Positions 58,346 to 64,000 of a stretch of DNA of 64,000 nucleotides are shown one piece after another; position 1 is the stretch's first letter, and each line of letters begins with the position of its first letter. Origin of the DNA: Annulohypoxylon bovei var. microspora. Taxonomy: Eukaryota > Ascomycota > Sordariomycetes > Xylariales > Hypoxylaceae. The stretch spans positions 124,001-188,000 of the forward strand of contig MU405252.1 of NCBI GenBank assembly GCA_022836615.1, written 5' to 3'. The position numbers and the translations under genes were made by a program. The notes under the pieces were generated by a model. The model did not search any database and was not told the DNA's origin. It saw nothing but the letters and a program-made list of their open reading frames with translations.

Positions 58346-61236
58346 ATGGAGGAATCAAAGTCTTGGTCGATGTTGGTTGGGATGAGTCCTTCGATGTCGC
58401 AAAGCTTAGGGAGCTAGAAAAGTATGTTGTTCGAGTAATATAATACTCATTCCCATGATCCATGATACTCGGATCCAATATAGTTGCTTGATAATTAATG
58501 CTAATTAACGTTACCTATAGACAAGTGCCAACCCTCTCCCTCATCCTTCTCACGCATGCCACCACAAACCATATAGCCGCCTACGCCCACTGCTGCAAGC
58601 ACTTCCCTCTCTTCACTCGCATCCCGGTCTATGCGACATCTCCCGTAATCGCACTCGGCCGCACTTTACTTCAGGATTTATACGCCTCTACTCCGCTCGC
58701 CGCCACAACAATTCCATCTAATTCCCTTGACGAAGTCGCATATACATCACAGCAGTCTTCATCCTCCGACATCCTCTTACAGGCCCCTACCCCCGAAGAA
58801 ATTGCAACATATTTCTCCCTCATCCATCCTCTAAAATATTCTCAGCCACATCAGCCGCTCGGCTCCCCATTCTCCCCTCCCTTGAATGGCCTTACCATAA
58901 CAGCATACAACTCAGGTCGTACCCTTGGTGGTACCATATGGCATATACAACATGGATTAGAGTCCGTCGTGTATGCTGTTGACTGGAATCAGGGACGTGA
59001 AAATGTCTACGCCGGAGCGGCTTGGCTGGGTGGTGCTGGAGGAGGAGGTGCCGAGATTATCGAGCAGCTGCGAAAGCCAACTGCCCTTGTCTGTAGCAGC
59101 AGAGGGGGCGAGAAGACCGCCATCGCTGGCGGCCGGAGCAAGCGAGATGAACAGCTACTAAGTAAGGTCAAGTCTTGCATTTCACGAGGAGGTACCGTCC
59201 TAATCCCTATCGATTCGAGCGCTCGAGTATTGGAATTAGCATATTTAATGGATCACGCGTGGCGGGCGGATGCGACAACCGGCGATGGCCAGCTTAAGTC
59301 TGCTAAACTCTATCTCGCGGGTCGTAATATTCACAGCACCATGAGATATGCGCGTAGTATGCTCGAATGGATGGACGATAGCATAATTCGGGAATTCGAG
59401 GCCGTCGTCGATGGGACTAAGCGAGTCAATGGTACGGCAGATGGGTCTAAATCCGGCAAGGAGGCTGGTCCATTCGATTTTAGATTTCTCAAGTTGCTTG
59501 ATAGAAGGGGCCAAATCAACAAGGTACTTGGTGGAGAGGCCGGGGAGGGTACCGCTGTTGGCAAGGTTATCCTCGCAAGTGACTCGACACTTGAATGGGG
59601 GTTCTCTAAAGACGTGTTGAAGCAAATTGCACAGGATCCGAAGAATATGGTCATCCTGACGGAGTATCCTTCCTTGGTTTCGGAAGCGCATCCCTCACTG
59701 GCAAGGAGTCTGTGGACATGGTGGAAGGAAGGTCAAGAAGGCTCAATCGAGAGCTCGAATGGCGAAACTAGACACGAACTCGAACTTACAGAAGCGAAGA
59801 GGCAGGCTCTGCAAGGCAACGACCTAACTATCTATCAGCAGTGGCTGGCACAGCAACGTCAGCTTCAGACCACTCTGCAAACTGGAGGAGCCAATGTTCT
59901 TGAATCAACCGAGGACGTTGGCGATGAAGCTTCTGAGTCGGAATCTGAGTCGGAAGATTCCGATAACGAACAACAGGGCAGGGCTTTGAACGTTGCAACA
60001 ACAATGGGTCAGGCGAGTAGGAAAAAGGCTGCATTAACAGACGAAGATCTTGGTATCAATATACTGCTGAAGAAGAAGGGTGTGTACGATTTTGATGTTA
60101 GGAATAAGAAGGGTCGGGATAGAATGTTTCCGCACCCAGTTCGTCGAAAGCGCGCCGACGACTACGGCGAGCTCATTCGACCCGAGGACTTCCTTCGAGC
60201 GGAAGAAAGGGATGACAACGACGGACAGGATCTAGCACAGACTGGGAAAGATGAGGATCAGGAAAAACTTGGGAGGAAGCGAAAATGGGACAACACAGCC
60301 AATGCTAAGAACCAAGGTCCTGGGCCATCGAAACGGCCACACCTCTCACGTAGCGTTACGGATGACTTTGAATTGGCAGTATCCGATGGTCCTATTGAAG
60401 ATGAGCTCGACGGAATCCCCGATGACCCAGATGAGACAAACCTCGGACCCTCCAAGTTGGTCTTTGCAAAGACGACCATTGCAGTCAACCTCGAAGTCGA
60501 GTTCATAGATCTCAGCGGCATTCACGACAAGCGAAGTTTACACATGTTGATTCCCCTGATTCAACCCCGCAAGCTTATCCTCATTGGCGGAAACGAAGGG
60601 GAGACCATTACCCTAGCCTCAGATTGCAAGAAGCTATTAGCCGAAGGATCCGTCAGTATCTACACACCAGCAGTGGGCGTGGCTATAGACGCGAGCGTGG
60701 ACACGAATGCATGGGTGGTTAAGCTCGCCCCTACCCTCGTCAAACAGCTCAAGTGGCAGAACGTCCGCGGATTAAGCATCGCCACGGTTACCGGCAGGCT
60801 ACTAGCGATGCACAAGGAGATGGTAACGCGCCAAAACGAGGACTCGGCGAACAAGCGCCTCAAGATAGAGGGGTCGGCGGAACCCGAGGTAGCAAAGACG
60901 GACGCGGAAACCCCTGTAGAACCTATGCTCGACGTCCTCCCCACAAACATGGCATCGGCGACGCGGTCCGTCGCCCAACCCCTACACGTCGGAGACCTAA
61001 GGCTAGCCGATTTAAGGAAGGCCATGCAGCAGTCGGGCCACACGGCCGAGTTCAGGGGCGAGGGCACCCTGCTAGTCGACGGCTCGGTGGTCGTGCGCAA
61101 GACTACCGCCGGTAGGATCGACGTGGAGAGTATCGGTCTACCGACAGACGGGGGTCCGGCTACGCCGCTCGGCGGCACTTTCTACGCTGTCAAGAGGACT
61201 ATTTACGAGAGCTTGGCGGTGGTCGCAGGTGCGTAA
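58276..61236 (+). CDS. cft2: Cleavage and polyadenylation factor subunit Cft2 (CPSF100)
   Basis: The predicted protein has 953 residues, from exons 58276..58421 and 58521..61236; the intron has GTATGT and ATAG ends and splits Lys49. It is a nuclear subunit of the mRNA 3'-end processing complex, partner of the endonuclease CPSF73/Ysh1. The N-terminal metallo-beta-lactamase domain starts at MFTFSSLQGALSES. The metal motif HxHxDH of active enzymes is degenerate here (H61-A-T-T-N-H66), as known for Cft2, so this is the inactive partner. The beta-CASP part follows (AGRNIHSTMRYARSMLEWM), then an acidic Ser/Glu insert (about 510-535), basic patches, and a C-terminal RMMBL-like region (VNLEVEFIDLSGIHDKRSL, about 700-740). 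An overlapping upstream ORF precedes the start. Confidence 0.95.
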
Positions 61237-64000
61237 CGGGCTGGGCTGATTGGGGAAGGTACGCGGGTTAGCGTCTGAGCAGATGTATTACTATGTAGCG
61301 TTAAAATACCAAATGCATTCAAGTTTGCGGTTGCAATTCTTGAGTGATGCTGGAATGTCTCTGGTTTTGTGATTTGGAATATTGCTTCGCTGTGAAAGTA
61401 TTGATGCTATTAATAGATGATATCTTAATCGGTGTCTTCTCAGGTATAGATACCCCGGTACCTACCTGTTGGTGGCACAAAAGGGTACCATTAATGCCAT
61501 ACCTAGACTACCATTGAAACTGACTTGAATGGATTTCATATGGGCTCATACCCCTAGATATCGACATTAGCTTCAATTGGAACTATAGAAGGATTAATGC
61601 CTACAAAACCTGATAATTCCTCTCATTATAGTACTGCTGACCTAATTGTGGGTACTTTCTAGCTTGACAATTCTGAGTACACCCACGATATTTTGTTTGC
61701 ACTTAACTTCCTTGACATATTACCGCAATACGACTCGCTGAGATTCCGCGAAGCTATTTCAAGTGTTCCTAGTAATTTTTAATTGAATTATTAGTCTACT
61801 ATGACTTTAAAGTATAATCTTTCCGATTACCCCTGAGCGCCTAGCGGCTGGAACCCCTATTTACGGGTATAATGTGCTATAATATGAACATTTTTACAAC
61901 CATACCTAATTTAGACCAAAAAGAAATTTGTCGTAAATTTTAGAAAAGGGTGAAAGGAAGAGTAATCATTTAGTAATAGGCCCTTTTTCGAAGCGGTTGG
62001 ATTATAATCAAATAACGCTTAAATACCATATAAAAAGGAAGGTTCGTTTTATAATAGGTTAATCAAACAGTAATAATTTGTTACCTAGCTTAGGTGATTA
62101 TTATTTATCAAACTATTAAATTCATGAAATCCAATGTTTATCTAACTATGTCCTCCATTACAAGAGGATATGGGAGTTCCCTTTGGAGTGAATAATATAT
62201 GTCATATTAATCTAAAGCAGGGCTCAAGATACGGGATGCCAGCTATAATGGCAGCAAAGCTGTGATTATACCAAGAAAACACCGACAACATGCTAATCAA
62301 TGAACTATTCCGAAAACTGGATTAAAGGGATTGTATTGTTATTGTTTCTGTGAATCGGTATTGATCTTGCCGATGGGTGTATAAGCTTTATACCTACCTC
62401 TAAGATCGCAAGCCCTAAAGCACCCTGCTTTGGTTTAATGTCTAAAGTTTTCTTGACAACATGATATAGGTTCCTTTGATTAAACAATTGTTTGTATTTC
62501 GGATAATACCTTAGCTAGGTACGTAGGTACCTAATAGCAAGAGTAAGGAGCCATTAACTTGAGATGCCAAATATGTGAACTTCGTCGAACCCACATTCCA
62601 TCTACGGAAGATCATAACTGCCCCCGAGAACATCCACGCTTCCCAATTTGGTAGTATAAGAAAGGCGCTAAACTTAACGGATGAGATGATTACGTTAACA
62701 AGCGCGAAATATATATGGATGATGAAGTTAAGCAGTACCCTAAGAAGGCAAAGAGGCCCCACCCATATTCTAGGTATGAACGAAGAGCAAGTTCTGGTCT
62801 CAATGAAGTGCTTCGTCCCTATTGAACCATGTGCTTACCATGAATGTTCCTGTGATTCTCTTTACTTAGGTATCTACCCAGTACCTAACCGTCAACTAAT
62901 AGAACATCTCTGGTTGATCGAGTTATTTCGTTCGCGTTATCTTCGAGTCTTCAATGGAAGTCGTTCGTATTTTATCCTTCTAAACCAAATCAAAACCACT
63001 TAATAAATTCAGACGTTCCTTTGATCACGAAATATTCATGGACAGAATTCCAATCTGTTTGTGAAGACCATATCTAAATCATCTTCGTCTGTCCTGGTCT
63101 ACAGGTAACTTCCTAAAATCTCGTCATTCTTTGATTTCATCCTCAAGCAGTAGGTATTTAGTTAACACCAGACTTTCTCGGAGCCTGAAAAAGATCAAGA
63201 GAGTATTGCACACTCTTGTACAAATATCAGGGTATGATAGCCAACCGTGTTCTTCTTAACTGTTGGATATCCTACTGACTGGATGAGATCTCATTCGGGG
63301 ATAGCTATTCCGCTTATGGGTCTGTTGTCATTCAGATTGAAAGCTAAGGACAAATTCTGAGGAGAGGAGGCTTTGTTGCTACATGTGCTATAGAAAGACC
63401 TGACCAATTTGCCCCTTTCTTTCTATAGCTGGACCCTGACCGGTCAAGGAAGGTACAACACCCTCGGCGACCCGGTCTCATTCTTCGGCATAGTATCGCT
63501 ACTTCCCAACGTCGGGCCTCATCACGAACCGGGGATATCACCGATATAACCTCCCTCGCCGAACTCCGTACCGTCGTCAAGCTATCATCTACAAGATACC
63601 TCACCAAGCCGAGAGACAAGCCCTAAATTGAAAAAACACCCAAGGCCCTAATAGAATCATCCAACATCTTTCCTTCTCACCTCTTGTAAAATCTTTTCCT
63701 CTCACCTTTCTAAATTTCCTCCTCACCTTTTCCACAACTCAACACCACTCTTCTTGCTTTTGGTCTTTCTAGGTACTACTAGGAAGACCACCACTTCCTT
63801 ATTCTGCATTAACACACTTGCTTCATCCGCTCGCCTCCGTGGCGTGCTTTCCTTGTTTACTCTACTGTAAAACACTGCCTTCACATCTATTCTCCTACCA
63901 CTAGAACAGAGGCATCTACTCTTGCCTCTCGTCGATAATACCCTACCATTACCCTTTCACAATAAGATCTTTGCCTGTCCAAAGTTCACCACTGAATCTT
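61237..64000. other. Gene-free right end; possible leader of a downstream gene
   Basis: The stretch 61.6-62.5 kb is AT-rich. A TAGGTACCTA-like element lies near 62524-62533. From about 63640 to the window end the top strand is pyrimidine-rich (repeated CTCACCTTT-like runs), like a fungal promoter/leader, so a + strand gene may start beyond 64000. Frames at 62.6-63.0 kb and 63.3-63.6 kb lack motifs. Confidence 0.45.

Noticed and set aside
58453..58474. Loss of the metal-binding histidines of Cft2 as a sign of gene decay
   Set aside because: Genuine Cft2/CPSF100 proteins are known to have a degenerate metallo-beta-lactamase motif; the rest of the protein is intact. The motif itself lies at about residues 61-66.
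46152..61236. Possible functional cluster of AsnRS, PARG-like, Sec24 and Cft2
   Set aside because: The genes act in unrelated processes and compartments and lie on alternating strands; this is ordinary housekeeping synteny.
62575..63003. 142-codon + strand frame near the right end
   Set aside because: It opens at a GTG, with a stop immediately upstream, and shows no motif; an overlapping antisense frame is similar in quality.

Overview
The window is nuclear DNA of a filamentous ascomycete (Pezizomycotina, probably Sordariomycetes-like). The evidence is short GT-AG introns (about 50-170 nt) with CTAAC-like branch sites, fungal protein families (secreted M35 deuterolysin, Gti1/Pac2 WOPR regulator, GH31, a fungal CorA-like channel, a 2EXR-domain protein) and pyrimidine-rich leaders. 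Nothing bacterial or viral was seen. Fourteen protein-coding loci and one tRNA are supported. Splice junctions were assigned by eye from GT/AG signals, reading frame and family conservation, not from transcripts.

Layout. 0-10.5 kb is gene-dense: the C-terminal half of a GH31 glycosidase (+), tRNA-Gly(GCC) (+), a CorA-like divalent-cation channel (+), an acidic 2EXR protein (-), an unrecognised 298-aa protein (-) and a secreted deuterolysin (-). 10.5-31.5 kb is sparser: a disordered NPF/polyproline protein (-), histone H1 with five introns (-), a PAQR/AdipoR-like seven-pass membrane protein (+), a 6.3-kb gene-free AT-rich stretch, then a WOPR-box transcription factor (-). From 31.5 to 46.2 kb no convincing coding region is visible; this 14.7 kb lies upstream of the WOPR gene. 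46-61 kb carries housekeeping genes: mitochondrial asparaginyl-tRNA synthetase (-), a microbial-type PARG macrodomain protein (+), the COPII coat subunit Sec24 (-) and, divergent from it, the cleavage/polyadenylation subunit Cft2/CPSF100 (+). The last 2.8 kb are gene-free and end in a CT-rich block that may be the leader of a + strand gene beyond the window.

The genes do not form a pathway or cluster; adjacency looks like ordinary fungal gene order. No secondary-metabolite cluster, CRISPR, intact transposon or new multi-gene system could be supported. The most notable signals are: (1) five exact copies of the 10-bp palindrome TACCTAGGTA, plus five of TAGGTAGGTA/TACCTACCTA, all between genes; (2) the very long gene-free upstream region and probable ~2-kb leader of the WOPR regulator; (3) an altered catalytic signature in the PARG-like protein; (4) upstream ORFs that touch or overlap the start codons of the PAQR and Cft2 genes; and (5) a 120-nt in-frame choice of splice acceptor in the CorA-like gene.
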